Assembly: GCA_003650925.1 (NCBI GenBank)
Contig: QMSP01000011.1
Coordinates: 1-48,498, forward strand
Source of the DNA: Thermoprotei archaeon
Lineage (GTDB): Archaea > Thermoproteota > Thermoprotei > QMSL01
Length of the DNA stretch: 48,498 nucleotides
Reading direction: 5' to 3'
In this document: positions 16,341 to 24,838 of the stretch, in pieces
Position numbering within the stretch: the first letter of the stretch is position 1
Layout of the letters: each line of letters starts with the position of its first letter
Made by a program: the position numbers and the translations under genes
Notes under the pieces: model-generated
Seen by the model: only the letters and a program-made list of their open reading frames with translations
What the model was told of the DNA's origin: nothing
Databases searched by the model: none

Positions 16341-18674
16341 TCACCTGCCTATAAGCTTGTTCACAAGCTCCCTTGAGGCCTTAAGAAAGTCCTCAACCAT
16401 GGTCCCAGAGAGGTTAACTATTCTGACTCTATCTGGGATGAGGCCTATCTCCTCAAGTATACTCTTGATGAGCAATACCCGCCTCATGGCTATCTCAGCT
16501 CCTTGTTCAAAGTGACATCTATCAAGAGGACATCCTACGAGGAGAACTCCATCTGCACCATAGTTAAGCGCCATGAGGATGTGGCCTATAGAGAGTATGC
16601 CGAGACATGGGACAAATATGGGTATGACCTCAGAGGGATATTCTTCATGATAGAAGCCAACCGTGTCCATTAGTGTATGAGCACACTCCTCGCAACACAG
16701 TGCTATGATTACTCTCCTTCCTAGAGCCTTAGCTTCCTCCATGACGGACTTTATCTGCCTAGTTATTAGCTCGCTGGCACTATTAACGATATTAATTGCA
16801 TTATTGGGGCATACGCTAGCACATATTCCACATCCTTGACATAGCATCTCGTCTACTATAGGGCCTTTCTCCTCTAGCGTAAGAGCCCCATATGGACATG
16901 AGAGAACACAAAGACCGCAACGTCCACACAGATCCTCGTCAAGTGTGGGGATGAGGAGCTTCTTCTCTCTATACTGACTTATATGTAGTGCTGCCAGCAT
17001 GGCAGCTGCACTTGCCTGCGCTATGCTCTCGGATACGTCCTTTGGTCCTTGACATGTACCACAGATAAAGATTCCAGGAATCTTAGTCTCCACACTGCCA
17101 ACCTTTCTGTCCAATTCTTTGAAGAATCCATATTCATCAAGCTCCACTCCTAGAACCTTTGCCAAGTCCTTGAAGCTCTTCCTAGGTACCATAGCACATG
17201 CCAACACCACCATGTCGGCAGGTAAAGAGTGTACATTGCCAAGAGGGTCTTGATACTCCACGACTAAGTAGCCGGGCTTTTCCTCATAGACTTTCGTTAC
17301 CTCACCTTGTACGAACTCTATGCCAAGTTCGTCTTTAGCCTGTATGTAGTATTCCTCAAGTCTGCCATACGTTCTTATATCCTTGTATAGGATAGTGATC
17401 TTAGCCTCTGGGTTATGCTCTGTTTTTATCAGTATTGCATTTTTAATAGCCTCCATACAGCAGTATCTTGAACAATATGGATTAGCCTCTGGATCTCTTG
17501 AGCCTACACATTGGACCATGACGATCCTGGCTGGAGGCTTGCCATCAGAGGGCCTGATTAGTCTCCCACCTGTGGGTCCAGAGGGGTCTAGAATTCTCTC
17601 CAGCTGCAGTTGTGTTATGACGTCCTTGTACTTGCCATAACCATACTTGGGAAGAGCTGATGGGTCATATTCTTCAGACCCTGTAGCTACTATTATAGCT
17701 CCTACCTCCAGCTCAATCTCCTCGGGTTTCTGATTGAAGTCTATAGCATTGTAGGGACAGACTTCTTCGCATACTCTGCATGCTTTCTTAGTAAAATAGA
17801 GGCAGTGTTCTGGATCTATCGTATATTTGCAGGGTATGGCATGTGGAAAGGGGAGATATATGGCTTTGCGATGGCTTAGACCTCTATCCCACTCATTTGG
17901 AACTTCTACAGGGCATTTCTCAGCACATATTCCACAGCCAATACATTTATCATAGTCTACATATCTTGGTTTCTTCAATATCTTGACTTTGAAGCCCCAT
18001 GGATAACGCTTGACCTCCTTTACTTCACAGTAGGTCAATAGCTCTATGTTGGGATGCATAGCAGCCTCAGTCATTCTGAATCCTTTTACGCATATGGCGC
18101 AGTCACAGTCATCCATAGGAAATGTCCTGACGAGCAAGGCTGCTGTTCCGCCAATGCTTGGACTTGACTCCACTAGGTATACCTTGAAGCCCTGATTAGC
18201 TAAGTCCAGAGAGGCTTGAATGCCTGCTACACCTCCTCCTATGACTAGTACAGCTTCCTTAACCTTGAACTTCCTCTTCTTCACAGGCTCCAGCGCTCTA
18301 GCCTTCTCTAAGGCTGCTGCTATCATGAGTAATGCCTTTTCAGTAGCATTCTTTCTGTCTTCACAAATCCATGCGCACTGCTCTCGAATATTGACGAACT
18401 CCACCAGACCAGTCAGGTCAACGCCTAGCACCTCAGCTGCTTTCTCGAGTGAAGGAGAGCATATATATTTAGAACAAGCAATCACGAGGAGAGCTTTGGC
18501 GCCTGATTTGATGAAGTCCTGTATTAGCTCCTTAGAGTCTTGAGTACAAAGAGCTGAGTATCTCCTGACCATTACAACATCCTTATTACGCTTTATGTAG
18601 CTCTCGAGTTCGTCGAAGTCGAGGTATTTCTCAAGCACTCCGCCACAGGTGCAGAGCACGGCGCTTATGCCCAT
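16341..18674 (-). CDS. hdrA2: HdrA fused to a C-terminal MvhD domain
   Basis: A 777-residue protein. Residues 1 to about 640 are a second HdrA: CTCGG near the start, GGGVAG for FAD, CIGCGICAEKCP, a modified insert CLYFTKKACRVCEEVCP, and C-terminal CGRCGLCVLSCP and CQGCGICASVCP. The last 130 residues are an MvhD domain (IALCCEECAHTLMD, VPCLGILSIGHILMAL, GCPLDRCHFEQG). It leads the operon, so two HdrA and two MvhD modules are made with one hydrogenase. The N-terminal domains differ enough that the two HdrA chains are probably not interchangeable. Confidence 0.94.
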   Translation of the reverse strand: MGISAVLCTCGGVLEKYLDFDELESYIKRNKDVVMVRRYSALCTQDSKELIQDFIKSGAKALLVIACSKYICSPSLEKAAEVLGVDLTGLVEFVNIREQCAWICEDRKNATEKALLMIAAALEKARALEPVKKRKFKVKEAVLVIGGGVAGIQASLDLANQGFKVYLVESSPSIGGTAALLVRTFPMDDCDCAICVKGFRMTEAAMHPNIELLTYCEVKEVKRYPWGFKVKILKKPRYVDYDKCIGCGICAEKCPVEVPNEWDRGLSHRKAIYLPFPHAIPCKYTIDPEHCLYFTKKACRVCEEVCPYNAIDFNQKPEEIELEVGAIIVATGSEEYDPSALPKYGYGKYKDVITQLQLERILDPSGPTGGRLIRPSDGKPPARIVMVQCVGSRDPEANPYCSRYCCMEAIKNAILIKTEHNPEAKITILYKDIRTYGRLEEYYIQAKDELGIEFVQGEVTKVYEEKPGYLVVEYQDPLGNVHSLPADMVVLACAMVPRKSFKDLAKVLGVELDEYGFFKELDRKVGSVETKIPGIFICGTCQGPKDVSESIAQASAAAMLAALHISQYREKKLLIPTLDEDLCGRCGLCVLSCPYGALTLEEKGPIVDEMLCQGCGICASVCPNNAINIVNSASELITRQIKSVMEEAKALGRRVIIALCCEECAHTLMDTVGFYHEEYPSEVIPIFVPCLGILSIGHILMALNYGADGVLLVGCPLDRCHFEQGAEIAMRRVLLIKSILEEIGLIPDRVRIVNLSGTMVEDFLKASRELVNKLIGR

Positions 18675-18710
18675 GGCGTCGCCTCTCCAAGGGATTGATA
18701 TCTAGCAAGC

Positions 18711-18726
18711 GAATAAAAGCTTATAT
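18711..18726. promoter_or_regulatory. Bidirectional promoter for the hdrA-mvh operon and metVF
   Basis: GAATAAAAGCTTATAT gives a TATA-like element on each strand: TTTTATTC reading left, 37-44 nt before the hdrA2 start, and AAGCTTATAT reading right, about 55 nt before the metV start. One short AT-rich patch would thus drive both the hydrogenase/HdrA operon and metV-metF-mobA. Confidence 0.5.
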
Positions 18727-18779
18727 TCTTACATAACAACTCTCTCCCACAGAAGATATGTTGTGGAGGTCGTTACACA

Positions 18780-19448
18780 TTGATAGTCCTAAAGCAGAAG
18801 CCTCTTGAATGGATTCTCGACGCAGTTAAGAATTATGATAGCGTCCTGATCGTGGGCTGTAACGGCTGTTCAGGAATTTATCAGGTAGGAGGAGAGAAAC
18901 AGGCAGAGGCCATGAAGCTACTCCTAGAGATGGCTTCTGAGATCAAGCTTAAAAAGAACCTTGAAGTTGAGACATGTACAGTCTTGAGGCAATGCGATAG
19001 AGACCTAGTGGCAAGCTCTCTCAGACCACTCATAAGGAGAATGAAAGGTCATAAGGCCATACTCTCTATGGCATGTGGTGTAGGTGTTCAGACTATATCG
19101 GAGATATTTCCAGAAATTCCAGTAATACCAGGATGTGATACACTATTCATAGGGATGCGAACCAAAGAGTTTGGAGAATTCTATGAATTCTGCAGAGCAT
19201 GTGGAGACTGTATATTGTTCGAAACAGGAGGAATATGTCCAGTGACTAGATGCGCTAAAGGCTTACTCAATGGTCCATGTGGAGGTATGCGTGAAGGCAA
19301 GTGTGAGGTGGACCCTGAAAGGGATTGTGCCTGGGTTCTCATCTATGAGAGGCTTAAAGCTCAGGGAAGATTGGATCTGTTCATCAAGTTCCGTCCTCCT
19401 CGTGACCATAGGATAACCATAGGGCCTCGTGTATGGCGAGGTGAGTAG
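18780..19448 (+). CDS. metV: MetV-type zinc/iron-sulfur partner of methylene reductase
   Basis: A 222-residue protein of the MetV (methylene-tetrahydrofolate reductase C-terminal) family. It has VGCNGCSG near residue 27, SMACGVGVQT near 105, and a cysteine-rich end CRACGDCILFETGGICPVTRCAKGL then NGPCGGM. The start is TTG at 18780 with GGAGGT ending 9 nt before it. It lies directly before metF, as in acetogenic bacteria where MetV and MetF form the reductase. Confidence 0.88.
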   Translation: MIVLKQKPLEWILDAVKNYDSVLIVGCNGCSGIYQVGGEKQAEAMKLLLEMASEIKLKKNLEVETCTVLRQCDRDLVASSLRPLIRRMKGHKAILSMACGVGVQTISEIFPEIPVIPGCDTLFIGMRTKEFGEFYEFCRACGDCILFETGGICPVTRCAKGLLNGPCGGMREGKCEVDPERDCAWVLIYERLKAQGRLDLFIKFRPPRDHRITIGPRVWRGE

Positions 19449-19450
19449 TT

Positions 19451-20371
19451 ATGAAGAGGATCTATAGTAGGCTAATGGAGGAGCTTCTAAGTGGGAAATT
19501 CGTCTTTACGGCTGAGATAGAGGCAGGAAAGACAACTAGCTTGGATAAGGTAATAGAAGCCGCTAAGATGCTAAAGAACTACGTGACTGCGATAAATATC
19601 ACTGATAATCCAGGAGCATGCGCTCACATGAATCCTCTAGTCCCAGCATATGTAATTCAGAGGGATGTAGGTGTGGAGGCTGTCTACCAGATAACATGCA
19701 GAGACCGCAATAGAATTGCCATCATCTCAGACCTTCTAGCAGCTGCTGCCTTGGGCATTAGAAACGTATTAGCCTTAACGGGTGATCATGTTACCATGGG
19801 AGATAACCCCGAGGCTAAGCCCGTATTCGACCTGGACTCAGCATCACTAGTATATCTCATTAGGAGGATGGTTGATGAAGGCGTTGACCTAGCAGGGAAC
19901 AAGATAGAGGGAGAAGTCAAGTTTCATGTGGGAATAGCGGCTAATCCGAATGCCATGCCTCTTGAACTGGAGATACTCAAGATTGAGCGTAAAGTTAGAC
20001 TAGGAATAGACTTCATACAAACTCAGTGTGTATTCGACATGGAGCTGACTAAAGAGTTTCTTAGGGAAGTAAAGAAGTTTAATGTTCCAGTGCTTGTTGG
20101 CATATGCCCCATAAGGTCAATTGGAATGATGAAGTGGTACATTAAGGAGTGCCCAGGAGGGATTAAAATACCCATGGAGATACAGGAGAGGCTCTTAACT
20201 GCAAGAGAGCGAAGGGGCAAGAAAGGAGTCTTGGAGGAGAGCATAGAGATCTCTGCTGAACTAATAAAAGAGATACGGAAGACTACAAGTGCTGCAGGAG
20301 TACACATAATGGCAATAGGCTTCGAATGGGTTATACCTCAAATAATAGAGCGCACTGGGCTCAAGTGCTAG
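19451..20371 (+). CDS. metF: Methylene-tetrahydro(methano)pterin reductase, MetF family
   Basis: A 306-residue TIM-barrel flavoprotein. It starts with FVFTAEIEAGKTTSLDKVIEAA, followed by the MetF motifs AINITDNPG, LALTGDHVTMGD and DFIQTQCVFD. MetF converts the methylene carrier to methyl. The neighbouring C1 genes all use H4MPT, and no F420-dependent Mer is seen, so this enzyme may act on methylene-H4MPT; that is inference. Two bases separate it from metV. Confidence 0.9.
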   Translation: MKRIYSRLMEELLSGKFVFTAEIEAGKTTSLDKVIEAAKMLKNYVTAINITDNPGACAHMNPLVPAYVIQRDVGVEAVYQITCRDRNRIAIISDLLAAAALGIRNVLALTGDHVTMGDNPEAKPVFDLDSASLVYLIRRMVDEGVDLAGNKIEGEVKFHVGIAANPNAMPLELEILKIERKVRLGIDFIQTQCVFDMELTKEFLREVKKFNVPVLVGICPIRSIGMMKWYIKECPGGIKIPMEIQERLLTARERRGKKGVLEESIEISAELIKEIRKTTSAAGVHIMAIGFEWVIPQIIERTGLKC

Positions 20372-20374
20372 ACT

Positions 20375-21025
20375 ATGAGAACACGTTCAAGTTCTATACT
20401 CAAGAACCTCTCCTGTGCTGTGCTAGCTGGTGGTGAATCCTCGAGGTTTGGAAGCTATAAAGCTCTTGCTCCTCTTAATGGTAAGCCCTTGATAGTGCAC
20501 GTAGTTTCAAGACTCAAGACATTGATGGAAGATATCCTCATATCAGTAAGCAATGAGGCACAAAAGCGAGTGATAGGCCAGCTCTTCAGGGAGGAAAATG
20601 TAAAAATCCTAATTGACCCCCAGCTAGAGGTCCATGCACCGCTCATAGGCTTCTACACCTGTCTAAAGCACTGTTCTACAAGTTTGATATTTGTCGTAGC
20701 CTGTGACATGCCATATGTGTCGCCAATCGCAGTGAGGATCCTCTATCGAGAAATGCTGAGTCGTCAAGTTGACGCAATAGTGCCTATGTGGTCTAATGGC
20801 ATGATAGAGCCCCTACACGCCATATATAGCAGCGAGAAGGCCTTGAGAGCCGCCAAGGAGGCTATCAAAAGGAGAAGGCTGGACATGAGGGCACTACTTG
20901 AAGAACTATCAGCAGTATATTACATTCCTGTTAATGTACTCTTTCAAGAAGGTGTTAGCCCTATGACATTCTATAACATAAACTACCCTAGAGATCTTCA
21001 GCGACTCAGTTCACTGAATAATTGA
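20375..21025 (+). CDS. mobA: Molybdenum cofactor guanylyltransferase MobA
   Basis: MobA adds GMP to molybdopterin, making the dinucleotide cofactor used by FwdB. The 216-residue protein has the nucleotide motif LAGGESSRFGSYKALAPLNG near residue 18 and VACDMPYVS near 108. It begins 4 nt after metF and is convergent with the FrhB-like gene. Its place beside the C1 genes fits supply of bis-MGD to formylmethanofuran dehydrogenase. Confidence 0.9.
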   Translation: MRTRSSSILKNLSCAVLAGGESSRFGSYKALAPLNGKPLIVHVVSRLKTLMEDILISVSNEAQKRVIGQLFREENVKILIDPQLEVHAPLIGFYTCLKHCSTSLIFVVACDMPYVSPIAVRILYREMLSRQVDAIVPMWSNGMIEPLHAIYSSEKALRAAKEAIKRRRLDMRALLEELSAVYYIPVNVLFQEGVSPMTFYNINYPRDLQRLSSLNN

Positions 21026-21027
21026 CC

Positions 21028-22071
21028 TTAGCCCTGTAGTCTCTTCCTCTTTACCCTCTCCAATCTCCTAATGGCTTCGAGTGAGCTCTCAGGAAGAGGT
21101 TTACTCACAAGCATGCCATCCCTAACTGCCATATTGAATATCTTCCTTCCATTCTCAGTTCTTATTAAAACGGACGTCCAGCCCTCCTCCGACCCAACAC
21201 TGCCTACGGATATGTCAGAGAACCATGCAGTGAAATCAGGACATCTACGACAAGTTTCACCAGCGTAGCTCTTAAGCTTTGAGACCTTGACCACATGTTT
21301 ACTGCCATCCTTACATAGTGCAGCAAGCTTTCCTTTTCGAATGATAATCTTCTCTACTACATCAGGTGAGACCCCTACGACATCTCTCAATGCCTTGATG
21401 AACTTCGCATAGGGATAATTGTTCATGCAGAAGAGCCCTATGGTGAACTTAATGGGCTCTGAATACTTGACGAGGCCCGAGCTCTTGATTAGGTAAATTG
21501 CTCTTATGTGGCAAGGAAGCCCTACAACTGCTATGCTCTTGAACTTGGATACAGCCTCCTTGAGCAAGGAGAGGATGGGGGAGAGCGAGTATTTGGAGCC
21601 AGCGCTTGAAAGCAGATCTTGCTTATTAGTTGAGATTAGAGGGAGAGGCTTGAGAGGCTCTGTTTCACTAACGCCACACGTTATAGCAGCCTCTATAATA
21701 CCCTCATCTAGCGCCTTTATCAACAAGGTCGTGACAACCCCTCCATCTTGACACACTTTCTCTACATCACTAAGAGTTGTCTTAGCCGTGTATGCCTCCA
21801 GGATCTTTTCTTCCTCGATCAAGGTCATGTTAAGAGCAGGACATATCTTGGAGCATAGCTGACATTCTGTGCACTTCTCCTTGTCTAGATGTGGAGTATC
21901 GTCCCTGGGACTTAGGGCAGAGACAGGGCATATGGCTATGCAGGCACCGCAGTACGCACATCCTAATTCAAGGAGAGACTCTATCTTCGGCATCGTCCGA
22001 GAGTGATCAGTGATAGTCTTATAAGCATTGCTAACTAGCTGAGGAAAAGCCTCATGAGAGCTCTTCGTCAA
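21028..22071 (-). CDS. F420-dehydrogenase beta-subunit family (FrhB/FdhB-like) iron-sulfur protein
   Basis: A 347-residue protein with two N-terminal [4Fe-4S] motifs (CAYCGACIAICP and CTECQLCSKICP) followed by the FrhB domain: CQDGGVVTTLL, SAGSKYSLSP, VGLPCHIRAIY, FTIGLFCMNN and a CRRCPDF cluster. Such proteins bind FAD and exchange electrons between F420 and ferredoxin or a partner enzyme. The start is TTG at 22071; ATG at 21993 is possible. It ends the mtd-fwd-mch operon, so it may link F420 to the ferredoxin used by Fwd. Confidence 0.85.
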   Translation of the reverse strand: MTKSSHEAFPQLVSNAYKTITDHSRTMPKIESLLELGCAYCGACIAICPVSALSPRDDTPHLDKEKCTECQLCSKICPALNMTLIEEEKILEAYTAKTTLSDVEKVCQDGGVVTTLLIKALDEGIIEAAITCGVSETEPLKPLPLISTNKQDLLSSAGSKYSLSPILSLLKEAVSKFKSIAVVGLPCHIRAIYLIKSSGLVKYSEPIKFTIGLFCMNNYPYAKFIKALRDVVGVSPDVVEKIIIRKGKLAALCKDGSKHVVKVSKLKSYAGETCRRCPDFTAWFSDISVGSVGSEEGWTSVLIRTENGRKIFNMAVRDGMLVSKPLPESSLEAIRRLERVKRKRLQG

Positions 22072-22086
22072 GAGTGCTTAAGGTCA

Positions 22087-22977
22087 TCAACTCCTAGCCT
22101 TAGATATTACATATTCCACTATCTTATCTGCTATCCTCACCTTGGTCACTGATTGAAGGCCACGCCATCCAGGCTGACTATTGACCTCCAGCACTACATA
22201 GCCTTCAGGCCCTTCCAGTATGTCCACACCCGCAACCTCACAGCCTAAGATCTCGGCTACCTTTATGGAGAGCTCTTCCAGCTCCTCGTCAGGTCTTAAG
22301 GGCTTGGGTCTAGCACCTTGTGCTATATTGGTCTTCCATCCACTACTCTCTCTGTACATAGCTGCTATCACCTCATTTCCCACCACAAAGGTTCGTATGT
22401 CTCTATTGCCATGAGGTATAAACTCCTGTATGTATAGAACCTGATGCGTGAAGCTTAGTGCTCTAAATATTCTTAGCGCCACTTCTGGGTCAGAAACTCT
22501 AGTGATTCCCATTCCTCGAGAGCCAAAGAGAGGCTTTATGACTACATCCTGGCCTAGCTCATAGAAGGCTTTTAGGGCCTCATCTGCATTCTCAGTTACT
22601 ACAGTTCTAGGGACTGGAACACCCTTCTCCTCAAGGAGAAATAGAGCGTAGAATTTATCAATACACTTCTCAATGGCCGATGGGTGATTTATGACTATCA
22701 TGCCCAGTCTTGCAAGCCTGTGTAGGACATCCATTCTGAAGATTGCCTCCTCAAGTGAGCATCTGCCTATAGGCCTAACTATGAGGGCTAAGACCTCCTC
22801 CAGCAGATCAACACCTCTGACTTCGAACTTTGGGAGGAAGCCCACTCTCGTCTTTATCTCAGGGAATCTAAAGCAGAAAGGCTCATAGCCTCTCTTAATT
22901 ATAGCGAGCTGAAGCTGACTACTGCACCATGAAGCAGGATTACGAGTTATTATACCAATCTTGTTCTGCTCCTTCAC
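22087..22977 (-). CDS. mptN: RimK-type ATP-grasp glutamate ligase (MptN or CofF type)
   Basis: A 296-residue ATP-grasp protein. ATP-site features are VVIKPLFGSRGMGITRV near residue 146, IQEFIP near 183, RDIRTFVVG, and VAGVDILEGPEGYVVLEVNSQPG near the end. In methanogens this group adds alpha-glutamate to H4MPT (MptN) or to F420 (CofF), and the two are hard to separate by eye. Its place between mch and the FrhB-like gene favours MptN, but CofF is possible. Confidence 0.75.
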   Translation of the reverse strand: MKEQNKIGIITRNPASWCSSQLQLAIIKRGYEPFCFRFPEIKTRVGFLPKFEVRGVDLLEEVLALIVRPIGRCSLEEAIFRMDVLHRLARLGMIVINHPSAIEKCIDKFYALFLLEEKGVPVPRTVVTENADEALKAFYELGQDVVIKPLFGSRGMGITRVSDPEVALRIFRALSFTHQVLYIQEFIPHGNRDIRTFVVGNEVIAAMYRESSGWKTNIAQGARPKPLRPDEELEELSIKVAEILGCEVAGVDILEGPEGYVVLEVNSQPGWRGLQSVTKVRIADKIVEYVISKARS

Positions 22978-23004
22978 ATTCAGCCCCCAAGAGTAAAAAT
23001 AATT

Positions 23005-23982
23005 CTAAGTAATGGCCAGGCCCCAGGAGGAGCGTAGCACATCGATGTTAACTCTTCCTGCCCTATGTATCTTGCCTGACATCACATTGAATATGGTCAA
23101 GGAAGAGGGCGCGAATATCCTTGGATCCACCTTGTAGAAGTCAAATCCAGCCTCCTTGAATATCTCATAGAAGGGCTTGCCATAGCTGGATGACCTACAT
23201 GAAGGTGCCTCATTGATGAGCTTCTCAAGCTTCTTATCATCCTCATGACGAACCGTTAGCGTTACTTCTCCAGCATATATGAGAGCATCATTAGTTCTTC
23301 CCATCATTATGGTGGAGTCTGGATGTAGTGGAGCTATGGGGCATACTCCCAGCCCCTGAAGTATTCTATCGAGCTTGAAGCCCAGCACATGAAGTCTATG
23401 GATCCCGGTCTCCACTATCCTAGCGCTTATCTGAACAGCTCCTGCAGGACTGCTAGTAGGCACAACTATGACGTACAGGTTTTGTGGTGAGACTCCACAC
23501 TTATCAGCTATATCCTTCAAGACAGATTCAGGAGGAAATCTTGAAGCTTCAAGCACTATTACGGTCTCATCTGATTGATCTTCATAGCCTATCTCCTCAA
23601 ATAGCTTCTTAGGCTTCTTGGCCAGAGCTCTAGCGGGACCAGAGCCTAGTGCTGAGAAGCCATCACCTCTTATGCTCCATCCTGCATATTGAGAGGCCAT
23701 ACAGGCTATCACAGGATGGTCAGTGAACTCCTCGACTACAGGCAGGGTAACTCCATCATATTCCCTTAGCCTAATGGAGACTGATGCAAGTCCACCAAGA
23801 CAGATCTCTGCAACATATAGCCCTGCAGCATAACCAGCCTTAGCCTCAACGCCACAATCTACTATAGTAGCTCCAATCTTTGACTTGAAATATTTGATGC
23901 CAAGGACGTCAGCCTCACTAAGCATTTTATCTAATATTTTAAGACTTCTCTTATTCACACTCACATTAGTAGGGACCAACAT
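23005..23982 (-). CDS. mch: Methenyl-H4MPT cyclohydrolase
   Basis: Mch interconverts formyl-H4MPT and methenyl-H4MPT. The 325-residue length is normal. Family blocks are KIGATIVDCGVEAKAGY, FTDHPVIACMASQYAGW, GSGPARALA and LEASRFPPESV. The start overlaps the end of fwdC by 17 nt, placing it in the fwd operon, and it is 27 nt before the MptN-like gene. Confidence 0.95.
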   Translation of the reverse strand: MLVPTNVSVNKRSLKILDKMLSEADVLGIKYFKSKIGATIVDCGVEAKAGYAAGLYVAEICLGGLASVSIRLREYDGVTLPVVEEFTDHPVIACMASQYAGWSIRGDGFSALGSGPARALAKKPKKLFEEIGYEDQSDETVIVLEASRFPPESVLKDIADKCGVSPQNLYVIVVPTSSPAGAVQISARIVETGIHRLHVLGFKLDRILQGLGVCPIAPLHPDSTIMMGRTNDALIYAGEVTLTVRHEDDKKLEKLINEAPSCRSSSYGKPFYEIFKEAGFDFYKVDPRIFAPSSLTIFNVMSGKIHRAGRVNIDVLRSSWGLAIT

Positions 23983-24838
23983 CCTTCACCTCCAACAGCT
24001 CCTTGTAGGATTCAAGCTCAGGATTCTTATTCACGGATATGTATAATCTGCACCCACAGCTAATATTGCTTAGCACATCACCTACGAAGAGGTAGAATGG
24101 TCCCTTTAGCCTCTCTCCTCTCACCTTCACAGTGGGAACGATGCCGCTTATGTAGAATGTTGGTAATACTCCTCCTGCCTTGCCACAGATCACTACCTTT
24201 CCTCCACTAGCTCTTGCTCCTGCTCTTCCTTCACAGTCTCCTCTAATCAGGATGCTCCCTCCTCTCATCCCACGACCTGGCATTACTCCACAGCTGCCAT
24301 CAACGACTATCAGTCCTTTATTCATACCTCCTCCCAGCTCTACGCCTGCATTTCCATGAATTCTTATCTCTCCCCCCTTCATTCCTCGGCCTGGCCTTTC
24401 TCCTCTGAAGATAGCACCCACATAGTCTCCAGCATCTCCATGAACTTCTATGGAACCGCCACTCATTTCAGCGCCTAGCCATGAACCAGCATTTCCATGG
24501 ACTACTATCCTTCCTCCTCTCATGCGAAGACCTAGAAATGGACCACAGTTGCCCTTGACCACAACTTCTCCCGATTCCATATCTTCTCCTATTCTCCACA
24601 CCTTGCTGAAGTCCCCTTCCAATACTATTCTTAGTGACTCCTCAGAGCCCTCCCTTTCCTCCTTTATTATGAACAAGTCCTCTAGTCTCCTGATCTTGTT
24701 CCCTTCGTATACTCTAAGCTTCTTCGTCTCCTCAAGGTCAAGCTCTGAGAGCACCTTAGGTGATAGACATTCAGCCTCTATGGGGACTCTAAAGGTCTTT
24801 CTAGGACGAACTATGATAATCCTCATATCTTCATGCAC
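23966..24838 (-). CDS. fwdC: Formylmethanofuran dehydrogenase subunit C
   Basis: This 290-residue protein is dominated by a beta-helix of about six repeats of the form G-x-x-(L/M)-G-x-x-M-x-x-G-x-I-x-x-x-G, for example near residues 105-225. The fold is shared with the C-terminal domain of glutamate synthase. FwdC frames the internal tunnel of the Fwd complex. It overlaps fwdA by 8 nt and mch by 17 nt. Confidence 0.94.
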   Translation of the reverse strand: MHEDMRIIIVRPRKTFRVPIEAECLSPKVLSELDLEETKKLRVYEGNKIRRLEDLFIIKEEREGSEESLRIVLEGDFSKVWRIGEDMESGEVVVKGNCGPFLGLRMRGGRIVVHGNAGSWLGAEMSGGSIEVHGDAGDYVGAIFRGERPGRGMKGGEIRIHGNAGVELGGGMNKGLIVVDGSCGVMPGRGMRGGSILIRGDCEGRAGARASGGKVVICGKAGGVLPTFYISGIVPTVKVRGERLKGPFYLFVGDVLSNISCGCRLYISVNKNPELESYKELLEVKDVGPY

